Shown piece by piece: positions 1-6,151 of a DNA stretch of 26,132 bases (positions are counted from its first letter, which is position 1; each line of letters begins with the position of its first letter). The stretch is from Cytophagia bacterium (lineage in GTDB: Bacteria > Bacteroidota > Bacteroidia > UBA7662): positions 1 to 26,132 of the forward strand of contig RFOZ01000009.1 in NCBI GenBank assembly GCA_009926405.1. Direction: 5' to 3'. Both the position numbers and the translations under genes were made by a program. Below the pieces are notes generated by a model, which worked only from the letters and a program-made list of their open reading frames with translations, had not been told where the DNA came from and ran no database searches.

Positions 1-1
1 G

Positions 2-73
2 TGGTCTCGGCAGGAATCGAACCTGCATCTTAGGCTCCGGAAACCCACATACTATCCGTTGTACTACGAGACC
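2..73 (-). tRNA. tRNA-Arg (anticodon CCG)
   Basis: The minus strand folds into a complete 72-nt cloverleaf. The acceptor stem GGTCTCG/CGAGACC is perfect over 7 bp. The D stem is GTAC/GTAT and the anticodon stem is TGGGT/GCCTA, with loop TTCCGGA that puts CCG at positions 34-36. The T arm is GCAGG-TTCGATT-CCTGC. It reads the arginine codon CGG. The discriminator base is A; the CCA end cannot be judged because the window begins there. It lies 48 bases downstream of the initiator tRNA on the same strand and has no separate promoter that I can see, so it is probably co-transcribed with it. Confidence 0.95.
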
Positions 74-84
74 TTGGGCCTTGG

Positions 85-116
85 AAAACCAAAGCCGACC
101 ATGGGGTCGGCTTTGG
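85..116 (-). terminator. Hairpin between the two tRNA genes, terminator-like
   Basis: Positions 89-100 and 105-116 form a perfect 12-bp inverted repeat with a 4-base loop. Read on the minus strand, the hairpin is followed by TTTT (88 to 85). This resembles a weak intrinsic terminator or an RNA-processing hairpin after tRNA-fMet. The short T run and the promoterless tRNA-Arg behind it suggest partial read-through or processing rather than full termination. Confidence 0.5.
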
Positions 117-121
117 GGTTG

Positions 122-194
<73 letters not shown>

Positions 195-207
195 ATAAAT
201 TGGACTG

Positions 208-239
208 CAAAGATACGATTTATTTCTTTGCTCCCCAAA
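208..239 (-). promoter_or_regulatory. Bacteroidota-type promoter for the tRNA pair
   Basis: On the minus strand TTTG (239-236) is followed after exactly 20 bases by TATCTTTG (215-208). This matches the Bacteroidota housekeeping consensus TTTG / TAnnTTTG. The -7 box ends 13 bases before the first base of tRNA-fMet, which is a sensible distance for a short 5' leader removed by RNase P. Confidence 0.8.
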
Positions 240-304
240 TTATGAACGATATTTGTGACCGATGATGCGTCTGGGGGTTTCCTGGGCGTCTTGGACCACC
301 TCGT

Positions 305-1243
305 ATGAACCCAACCGATCCAATTCAACCCGTAGCGAACGGCTCGCAGGCGGTATTTAGCCCTGATTTCAAAGCAGGTTTTATCAATTTGTTGGGAAAG
401 CCCAACGCGGGTAAATCCAGTTTGCTCAATGCCTTGGTAGGGGAGCCTCTTTCGATTGTCACTCCCAAGGCCCAAACGACTCGGTCTCGTTGTCTGGGTA
501 TGTTGCAGGGCGAGCAATATCAGCTCATTTTGGGGGATACCCCCGGCTACCTGGAGGCACGTTATGCCCTGCAGCGAATGATGACACGCAGCATTGAAAC
601 AGCCCTCGAAGATGCGGATGCCTTGGCCTGGGTAGCGGATATCCGCGATCATCCGACCCAAGAATCGTTTTTGCCAAGGCTTCTGCCGCCAACCTTGCCC
701 ATTCTTTTGGTGCTTAACCATGCGGATACCTTGGATCAGACTTCCCGTGATCAACAGGTTTCGCTATGGCAGCAGGCTTTTGGTGGATTACCCACCCTGA
801 CGACCTCCTGTCTGAGCGGTGAAGGGGTGGACGCCTTGCGTTCGTGGATGTTGGAAGTTTTGCCGGTGCACCCTCCGTATTTTGACCCGGACCAATTAAC
901 CGATTTGACCGATCGGGTGATGGCTTCGGAATGGGTACGGGAACAGATTTTTTTGAAGTATCACCAGGAAATTCCTTACGCATCGCACGTTGTAACCGAA
1001 TCATTCAAAGAAGAGGAAAAGATTCTGCGGATTGAGTGCACGATTTATGTGGAGCGGGATAGTCAGAAAGGCATTGTTATTGGCGCCAAAGGCAGCGCAC
1101 TCAAATCGGTTGGAACGGCGGCTCGTCAACAAATGGAAAAATTTTGGGGTAGGCCCGTGTACCTGGGATTGCATGTCAAGGTTCGTAATGATTGGCGGGA
1201 TGATCAGCGAATGCTCAAGTATTTTGGTTACACCGCCGAATAA
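305..1243 (+). CDS. era: GTPase Era (ribosome 30S assembly)
   Basis: Era is a cytoplasmic GTPase that binds the 3' end of 16S rRNA and checks maturation of the 30S subunit. The 312-residue product has the expected two-part build. The N-terminal GTPase domain has a P-loop GKPNAGKS (31-38), a TTRSR switch region and DTPG (78-81). The C-terminal KH domain has VIGAKG near 258-263 and ends in the typical KYFGY-like tail. The ATG at 305 leaves about 20 residues before the conserved domain start, slightly longer than usual. The G4 motif is odd: it reads NHAD (138-141) where nearly all GTPases have NKxD. A weak promoter candidate (TTTG 227-230, GATATTTG 248-255, spacing only 17) lies upstream. der follows after 24 bases, so the two GTPase genes are probably co-transcribed. 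Confidence 0.95.
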   Translation: MNPTDPIQPVANGSQAVFSPDFKAGFINLLGKPNAGKSSLLNALVGEPLSIVTPKAQTTRSRCLGMLQGEQYQLILGDTPGYLEARYALQRMMTRSIETALEDADALAWVADIRDHPTQESFLPRLLPPTLPILLVLNHADTLDQTSRDQQVSLWQQAFGGLPTLTTSCLSGEGVDALRSWMLEVLPVHPPYFDPDQLTDLTDRVMASEWVREQIFLKYHQEIPYASHVVTESFKEEEKILRIECTIYVERDSQKGIVIGAKGSALKSVGTAARQQMEKFWGRPVYLGLHVKVRNDWRDDQRMLKYFGYTAE

Positions 1244-1267
1244 AAACAACCTCAAACCAACCAGACC

Positions 1268-2575
1268 ATGAGTCGTATTGTTGCTATCGTAGGCCGCCCC
1301 AATGTTGGGAAATCTACGTTGTTTAATCGCCTTACCGGATCACGCAAAGCCATTGTGGACGATGTGGCCGGGGTTACCCGAGATCGTCACGGGGCCATGG
1401 TGGAATGGAATGGTCAGACTTTTACCTTGGTTGATACCGGGGGGTTTGTGGAAGGTAGCGAAGACGCCATGGAGCGATCCATCAACCGTCAAGTGAAAGC
1501 GGCCATGGAACAGGCGGATCTCTTGTTGGTGATGGTGGATGTCCAAACGGGCATTACCGATTTGGATGCGGAATTGGCCAACCTATTGCGTCGTTCCCGA
1601 CGGCCGGTGATTTTGGTGGTTAACAAGGTGGATCACGGTGAGCGTTTGCCGATGGCGGCGGAATTTTATTCGCTTGGATTGGGCGAAATTTTTACGGTTT
1701 CCTCCCAGACAGGTTCGGGCACCGGGGAATTGTTGGATGAGGTTCTGCAGCGATTGCCAGCAGAACAGCCCGAAGAGCAGGAAATCGTTATCCCCAAAGT
1801 CGCTTTGGTGGGTCGCCCCAATGTGGGCAAATCCACTTTACTCAACGCCCTCATGGGGGAGGAGCGAAGTATTGTGTCCGATGTTGCGGGTACCACCAGG
1901 GATGTTGTTCACTCGGAGCTCAAAGCCTTTGGACATCACCTGCTCATGATGGATACCGCGGGACTACGGCGCAAAGCCAAGGTTGAAGAAGATATTGAGT
2001 TTTATTCAGTCATGCGGACTCTGCGGACTTTGGAGGACTGCGATGTGGTGGTGTTGTTGGTGGACGCCCGCGATGGCTTACAGGCCCAGGATTTGAATAT
2101 TTTTCATTTGGCGGAAAAGCACCAAAAGGGGATCATTTTGGCCGTGAACAAATGGGATCTTGTTGCCAAGGACCACAAAACCATGGATCGTACCCGGGAT
2201 GAGTTGCTCCAAAAAACGGCTCCATTCAACGATTTACCTATTTTGTTTATTTCAGCACTGGAGAAACAGCGTCTGATCAAATTGTTGGATGAGATTGCAG
2301 CTGTTGCAGCCCGTCGTTCTCATAAAGTATCGACGGCACCCCTGAACGAATACATGCAAGAGGTTATTGATGCCTACCCGCCTCCTGCCTACAAAGGCAA
2401 ATACATCCGAATCAAATACATTACCCAACTCAAAACGACCACGCCCACCTTTGTCTTTTTTTGCAACCTACCTCAATACATCCGAGAGCCGTACAAGCGC
2501 TATTTGGAGGGTAAAATCAGGGCTCGATACGATTTTAGTGGAGTTCCACTCCAATTGTACTTCCGTCAAAAATAA
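1268..2575 (+). CDS. der: GTPase Der/EngA (50S assembly, double G-domain)
   Basis: Der is an essential GTPase acting in late 50S ribosomal subunit assembly and is the only family with two tandem G domains. Both are seen in this 435-residue protein. Domain 1 has GRPNVGKS (9-16), DTGG and NKVD. Domain 2 has GRPNVGKST (182-190), DTAGLRRKAKV and NKWD. The last roughly 100 residues form the KH-like RNA-binding domain, ending in the family-typical GVPLQLYFRQK. The ATG start sits 24 bases after era. No frameshift or missing motif is seen. No clear intrinsic terminator follows in the AT-rich stretch 2576-2700. Confidence 0.97.
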   Translation: MSRIVAIVGRPNVGKSTLFNRLTGSRKAIVDDVAGVTRDRHGAMVEWNGQTFTLVDTGGFVEGSEDAMERSINRQVKAAMEQADLLLVMVDVQTGITDLDAELANLLRRSRRPVILVVNKVDHGERLPMAAEFYSLGLGEIFTVSSQTGSGTGELLDEVLQRLPAEQPEEQEIVIPKVALVGRPNVGKSTLLNALMGEERSIVSDVAGTTRDVVHSELKAFGHHLLMMDTAGLRRKAKVEEDIEFYSVMRTLRTLEDCDVVVLLVDARDGLQAQDLNIFHLAEKHQKGIILAVNKWDLVAKDHKTMDRTRDELLQKTAPFNDLPILFISALEKQRLIKLLDEIAAVAARRSHKVSTAPLNEYMQEVIDAYPPPAYKGKYIRIKYITQLKTTTPTFVFFCNLPQYIREPYKRYLEGKIRARYDFSGVPLQLYFRQK

Positions 2576-2630
2576 AAGAATCCACGGCGATACGTCTAAT
2601 TTTTAGTACACACCTCTTGATTCTAAAGTC

Positions 2631-2697
2631 AAAAAAAACCCTTTTATGGCCTTGAATCGGGGCTTTTCAAAAAAAAATTACAAGCATTCAAAAAAAA
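2631..2697. other. Three phased A-tracts upstream of a promoter
   Basis: Runs of A8 (2631-2638), A9 (2669-2677) and A8 (2690-2697) lie on the plus strand just before the -33 box at 2709. Their centres are about 38 and 20 bases apart; the second interval is close to two helical turns. Such tracts bend DNA or act as UP-like elements. That role here is inference. Confidence 0.5.
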
Positions 2698-2708
2698 TGG
2701 ACAATTTA

Positions 2709-2740
2709 TTTGGCGGTACATCTTTCATGTCCTACCTTTG
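2709..2740 (+). promoter_or_regulatory. Bacteroidota-type promoter of the small lipoprotein gene
   Basis: TTTG (2709-2712), exactly 20 bases, then TACCTTTG (2733-2740) matches the TTTG / TAnnTTTG consensus. The expected start of transcription is about 2745-2748, giving a leader of roughly 15 bases before the ATG at 2762. It has the same spacing as the tRNA promoter in this window. Confidence 0.8.
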
Positions 2741-2761
2741 ACTCACTTAAACCCCTATACA

Positions 2762-2944
2762 ATGAACAAGTTTCTTGCAATGTTGATGGTTAGCGCTACT
2801 TTGTTTGTAGTTGCCTGCAACAACGCCACTGAGGAGGCTCCTGCTGAAGAGGCCACCACCGAAGAAATGCCAGTTGAAGAGGCTGCTCCTGCTGCCGACA
2901 CAACTGCTACTGACACGACTGCTGCTGCTACTCCAGCTCAGTAA
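2762..2944 (+). CDS. Small Ala/Thr/Glu-rich lipoprotein, function unknown
   Basis: A 60-residue protein starts at ATG 2762; a TTG eight codons upstream overlaps the promoter and is an unlikely start. The N-terminus MNKFLAMLMVSATLFVVAC is a type II signal peptide with lipobox VVAC, so the cysteine at residue 19 should be lipidated. The mature part, about 40 residues, is low-complexity and acidic: EEAPAEE-like repeats, then TTATDTTAAATPAQ, with no predicted fold. It has its own strong promoter and a strong terminator and so is a single-gene unit, probably abundant. Small disordered lipoproteins of this kind are common in Bacteroidota and I know no function for them. Reality as a gene is well supported by promoter, lipobox and terminator together. 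Confidence 0.85.
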   Translation: MNKFLAMLMVSATLFVVACNNATEEAPAEEATTEEMPVEEAAPAADTTATDTTAAATPAQ

Positions 2945-2963
2945 TCGTTTCTTCAACGATTCG

Positions 2964-2992
2964 AAGCCATCCCCAGGGATGGCTTTTTTTTT
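2964..2992 (+). terminator. Rho-independent terminator after the lipoprotein gene
   Basis: AAGCCATCC (2964-2972) pairs with GGATGGCTT (2977-2985) around a 4-base loop, followed by an unbroken run of T to 2992. It lies 20 bases after the stop codon of the lipoprotein. The opposite strand lacks a T tract, so it serves the plus strand. Confidence 0.92.
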
Positions 2993-3037
2993 GCCAATTC
3001 TTTGGGTACCTATCGATTTAAGATCGATCGCAAACCT

Positions 3038-4483
3038 TCACGGGATCGCCAGGGCTCTTTTGATGACCGGGTCGTTTTGGGCCAAGACTTGAACGAAGAC
3101 CGCGTGGCCAAAGAGGTTTCTCCCGAATTGAGCCTTGAAGGAACCGCGCAAGGCATCCCAGTCTTCTCTGCTTTGGGGCATGGGTTGTTGGGGAACCATC
3201 GATTGAACCAAGGCCCTTGCTTCGATTTCTGGCCATTGGTAGGAGTCCAAAAACCTCGCGGCACCTTGGGCTTTGATCTTTTGTGCTTCGTTTGATTCAG
3301 CCAAACGTAGGGCTGCTTCGGCCAAGGCGCCGGACTCTACGAGGGCGATATGGGCATCGGACCAGGATAAGTAACCGGGTTGAACCCAATGGTCAGGCAC
3401 GATTCCTCCGCTATCCACTCGGAGGCTGTCTTTGGTGTTAATACGGTAGGGGGTCTGTATACTCAATCCACGGGGTGTGTAATACCGCGCGACGGTTAAT
3501 CGAACGGCTGATCCGTCCCCGCGTTCAAATTGTTGTTGAACCAGGGCTTTGCCAAAGGAACGCTGACCAATCAAGCGAGCTCTTTTGTGATCACGCAGAG
3601 CACCGGCCAGGATTTCGCTCGCGGAGGCCGAGCCCTGATCGATCAAAACAATTAAGTCACCCTCCTCGAACATTCCATCCCGGGAGGTGTAATAATCCCT
3701 TCGTGGTTGGTGTTGGCCAAGGGTGTAGGTTACCAATTTTCGCCCACCCAAAAACTCGTCAGCGATGGCAACGGCAGACTCCAAATAACCGCCCGGGTTC
3801 CCTCGAAGATCCAGCAGCAGCTGACGTACGGGGCCTACAGATTTTAACTTTTTCAGCGCTTCGCAAAATTCACGGTGGGTTTGTTCGCCGAATTTATTAA
3901 TACGAACATGGGCAACCCCCGGTGATGGATGCCAAGCCAGATCAACGCTTTTTATTTCAATGCGCTCCCGCACAATCAAATACTCTAACATTCGATTGTT
4001 GGAAGGTCGATACAAACCGAGACGAACCTTGCTTCCACGAGGTCCCCGGAGGTTTTTGAGAACCCATTCATTGGTTAATCCTCTGGAGGGAAGAGGTTTA
4101 GAATCAATTTGAACGATTCGGTCCCCGGAACGGATGCCTTGTCGATCGCTGGGGCCACCCGGCAAAGCCGAAACCACCCGGATGCTATCGTTGAGAAGGT
4201 TGAACTCCACCCCAATCCCGTCAAAATTTCCTTCAAGCACTTCATCGGCTGCCTGTTTTTCGACGGGGGGCAAGTAGGTTGAAAAGGGGTCTAGTTCGCT
4301 GAGCAACGCTTGAGCGGAAACGGTTTCGAGAGAGTCAAAATCCAAGGAATCCACATAGCGATTTTGGACCAAATCACGAATCCAATTCATTTTGGACCCT
4401 TGAGGACCGGTGAGCCCGCGGTTCTGTTGCAAAAAAATTCCCCCAGCCAGGCCTAAGGCCAGCCACCCAAAACGGGTAAACAA
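3038..4483 (-). CDS. S41 family C-terminal processing protease (CtpA/Prc-like)
   Basis: This is a membrane-anchored periplasmic serine protease of 481 residues. It has an N-terminal hydrophobic anchor (about 6-18), a PDZ domain (about 85-165) containing GVEFN and the RSGDRI loop, then the S41 catalytic domain. The Ser-Lys-Gln triad is visible and correctly spaced as in the CtpB family: S287 in GSASASE, K312 in SFGKALVQ, and Q316. Substrates of such enzymes include envelope and lipoproteins and, in some bacteria, peptidoglycan hydrolases. The start is TTG at 4483. No ATG or GTG occurs in frame between it and the upstream stop at about 4574-4576, so an unusual start is forced. It is transcribed divergently from murQ. 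The C-terminal roughly 100 residues show no domain that I recognise. Confidence 0.9.
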   Translation of the reverse strand: MFTRFGWLALGLAGGIFLQQNRGLTGPQGSKMNWIRDLVQNRYVDSLDFDSLETVSAQALLSELDPFSTYLPPVEKQAADEVLEGNFDGIGVEFNLLNDSIRVVSALPGGPSDRQGIRSGDRIVQIDSKPLPSRGLTNEWVLKNLRGPRGSKVRLGLYRPSNNRMLEYLIVRERIEIKSVDLAWHPSPGVAHVRINKFGEQTHREFCEALKKLKSVGPVRQLLLDLRGNPGGYLESAVAIADEFLGGRKLVTYTLGQHQPRRDYYTSRDGMFEEGDLIVLIDQGSASASEILAGALRDHKRARLIGQRSFGKALVQQQFERGDGSAVRLTVARYYTPRGLSIQTPYRINTKDSLRVDSGGIVPDHWVQPGYLSWSDAHIALVESGALAEAALRLAESNEAQKIKAQGAARFLDSYQWPEIEARALVQSMVPQQPMPQSREDWDALRGSFKAQFGRNLFGHAVFVQVLAQNDPVIKRALAIP

Positions 4484-4574
4484 AGCGTAGGGACGAAGGA
4501 ACGCGCGTTTGGGATGTTGATCTTGGTCGTTGGGATACGTTTCGATGGGATGAAGTTTAAAAACGTTTGCTTTT

Positions 4575-4582
4575 CAAAGGTA
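4575..4582 (-). promoter_or_regulatory. Candidate -7 box for the S41 protease gene
   Basis: The minus strand carries TACCTTTG (4582-4575), a full match to TAnnTTTG. No TTTG is found 20 bases upstream, so only half of the consensus is present. The leader to the TTG start would be about 85 bases. It faces away from a matching box for murQ, with 29 bases between them. Confidence 0.5.
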
Positions 4583-4611
4583 AGCCTCGCAGGCGGCGTG
4601 CTTGTGCTTTC

Positions 4612-4619
4612 TACCTTTG
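4612..4619 (+). promoter_or_regulatory. Candidate -7 box for murQ
   Basis: TACCTTTG (4612-4619) matches TAnnTTTG perfectly but lacks a clear -33 TTTG. It ends only 8 bases before the ATG at 4628 chosen for murQ. Transcription would therefore begin at or within a few bases of the start codon, implying an almost leaderless mRNA. The pairing with the opposite-facing box at 4575-4582 supports a shared divergent promoter region. Confidence 0.55.
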
Positions 4620-4627
4620 CAATCACG

Positions 4628-5497
4628 ATGGAACCGCAACACGAGCTGTCTCCGGCCAATGATACCGGGCCTTCTTTGACTGAATCCGTATCCGAGCACC
4701 GACACTTGGATCGAATGAGTTTGGCAGAAATCTTGGAACGGATGAACGGGGAGGATCAAAAGGTCCCGTTGGCGGTGGCTGCTGCCCTCCCTCAGGTTCA
4801 TGCCCTGGCCGAAGCGGTCCTAAGGGGCATGAAAGCCGGGGGCCGTCTGTTTTACCTGGGTGCAGGAACCAGCGGACGATTGGGTGTGGTGGATGCCAGC
4901 GAGTGCCCCCCCACTTTTGGGGTAGATTTTGACAGAGTCGTTGCGTTGATCGCTGGAGGCGATGGGGCCATTCGCAAGGCGGTTGAGTTTGCAGAAGATG
5001 ACTGGGAAGCCGGATGGCAGGACCTCGCTCCTTACGAACCGGGGCCCTTGGATACGGTGGTGGGTCTGGCCGCCTCCGGCCGAACCCCCTATGTTCTGGG
5101 AGCATTGAAAGCATGCCAACAGCGGGGCATACCCACGGGTTGTGTAACCTGCAACCCGGGCGCTGCATTGTTGGCTTGCTCGGATTACCCCGTCGTGGTG
5201 GCCGTGGGTCCCGAATTTTTGACTGGATCAACAAGACTCAAAAGCGGCACCGCCCAAAAGTTGGTGCTGAACATGCTGACCACCTCGGTTATGATTGGGT
5301 TGGGTTTGGTAGAGGACAACAAGATGACGCATCTTCGTCCGTCCAATTATAAATTGCAGGAGCGTGCAAGGCGCATGATTATGGAGGCTACGGGTTTGGT
5401 CGCGGAGCAGGCCGACGAATACCTGCGGAAATACGGTCAGGTTCATCGTGCTGTTGAGGCTTTTCGGCAAAAAGAAAACGGAACCCAAAACGAATAA
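4628..5497 (+). CDS. murQ: N-acetylmuramic acid 6-phosphate etherase
   Basis: MurQ cleaves the D-lactyl ether of MurNAc-6-phosphate to GlcNAc-6-phosphate in cytoplasmic peptidoglycan recycling. The protein is a SIS-domain enzyme. It shows the family signature GAGTSGRLG (78-86), followed by DASECPPTFG with E92, a glutamate in the conserved stretch. Further on are AASGRTPYVLGAL and the C-terminal TGSTRLKSGTAQK and NKMTHL. I chose ATG 4628 (289 residues, close to the usual 300). The reading frame opens at 4514, but that would place the start upstream of the -7 box and add 38 unrelated residues. The conserved family N-terminus (TES...HLDRMS) begins just after 4628. The next gene follows after 2 bases. 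No MurNAc kinase or PTS transporter gene is in the window. Confidence 0.95.
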   Translation: MEPQHELSPANDTGPSLTESVSEHRHLDRMSLAEILERMNGEDQKVPLAVAAALPQVHALAEAVLRGMKAGGRLFYLGAGTSGRLGVVDASECPPTFGVDFDRVVALIAGGDGAIRKAVEFAEDDWEAGWQDLAPYEPGPLDTVVGLAASGRTPYVLGALKACQQRGIPTGCVTCNPGAALLACSDYPVVVAVGPEFLTGSTRLKSGTAQKLVLNMLTTSVMIGLGLVEDNKMTHLRPSNYKLQERARRMIMEATGLVAEQADEYLRKYGQVHRAVEAFRQKENGTQNE

Positions 5498-5499
5498 CC

Positions 5500-6093
5500 G
5501 TGCATTTGTTAGAACCCTTCGGTCGATGGAATTCGTTGTATTCTGGAGACTTGGATCGCTGGAATCCGTTGGGACGTCAAGAGCGACCGGTTGAAGGCTA
5601 TCATTTGTTATACGATCATTTGATTCATCCGGACTGGGATAGTTTGGGTTCCGAAACCCTGTATGTCAAAGTTTTGTTTGCCGATTATCCCCTGGGTTTT
5701 GCGGTCTTGGAATTGATGGGCGAATGGAACGATGCCTTGAACAACGATGTAATGTGGTTGAAGCGAGAATTGGTTGATCCACTTTTGGCGGGCGGAATTC
5801 GAAAATTTGTTTTGATTGGCGAGAATGTTCTGAATTTCCACGGGGACGACGATGCTTATTACGAAGAATGGGCCGAAGACCTGGAGGGCGGCTGGTTGGT
5901 CGCCATGGGTTTTCGAGAACATGTTTGCCTGGATTGGGATCAGCAGGGCATGCAACGGTACATGCATTACGGTTCTTCCTGGACCGATCCGGCTTGGCGT
6001 ACCCGTCATCCCCTTCAATTGTATTGGATGATTACCGTGCTTTTTCACCCCGGTCTGAACATACCCGAAGATTTACCGACCCTCAACCCTTAA
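5500..6093 (+). CDS. Conserved hypothetical protein, 197 residues
   Basis: I do not recognise a named family. The start is GTG at 5500, two bases after the murQ stop, so the two are translationally coupled. The protein is soluble, acidic and rich in aromatic residues. It has no signal peptide or membrane segment. Notable segments are FGRWNSLY near the N-terminus, ELMGEWNDALNNDVM near 71-85, KFVLIGENVLNFHGDDD near 101-117 and YYEEWAEDLEGGW near 119-131. The clustered D, E and W residues suggest an ordered, conserved fold rather than a spurious frame. I have the impression of similar sequences in other Bacteroidota as conserved hypotheticals, but this is from memory. Its place between murQ and an ABC exporter hints at an envelope or cell-wall link, which is inference only. 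Confidence 0.8.
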   Translation: MHLLEPFGRWNSLYSGDLDRWNPLGRQERPVEGYHLLYDHLIHPDWDSLGSETLYVKVLFADYPLGFAVLELMGEWNDALNNDVMWLKRELVDPLLAGGIRKFVLIGENVLNFHGDDDAYYEEWAEDLEGGWLVAMGFREHVCLDWDQQGMQRYMHYGSSWTDPAWRTRHPLQLYWMITVLFHPGLNIPEDLPTLNP

Positions 6094-6151
6094 CGACCCC
6101 TTGGCACGACCCCGCTTCAACTCCAATCATCGCACCGATGCGCCTCAACAA

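Noticed and set aside
3010..3027. Short palindrome near TCGAT-TTAAG-ATCGA downstream of the S41 gene, considered as its terminator
   Set aside because: Read on the minus strand it is not followed by a T run, and the stem is only 5 bp.
3475..3900. A 141-codon plus-strand frame inside the S41 protease gene
   Set aside because: It is antisense to the S41 catalytic region that contains the Ser-Lys-Gln triad, with a basic, low-information translation.
4514..4627. N-terminal extension of murQ starting at ATG 4514
   Set aside because: It would begin upstream of the -7 box, adds a hydrophobic stretch foreign to a cytoplasmic enzyme, and makes the protein longer than the family.
4623..5234. A 203-codon minus-strand frame across murQ
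   Set aside because: It is antisense to the conserved SIS domain, with a Pro/Arg-rich low-complexity translation typical of shadow frames.
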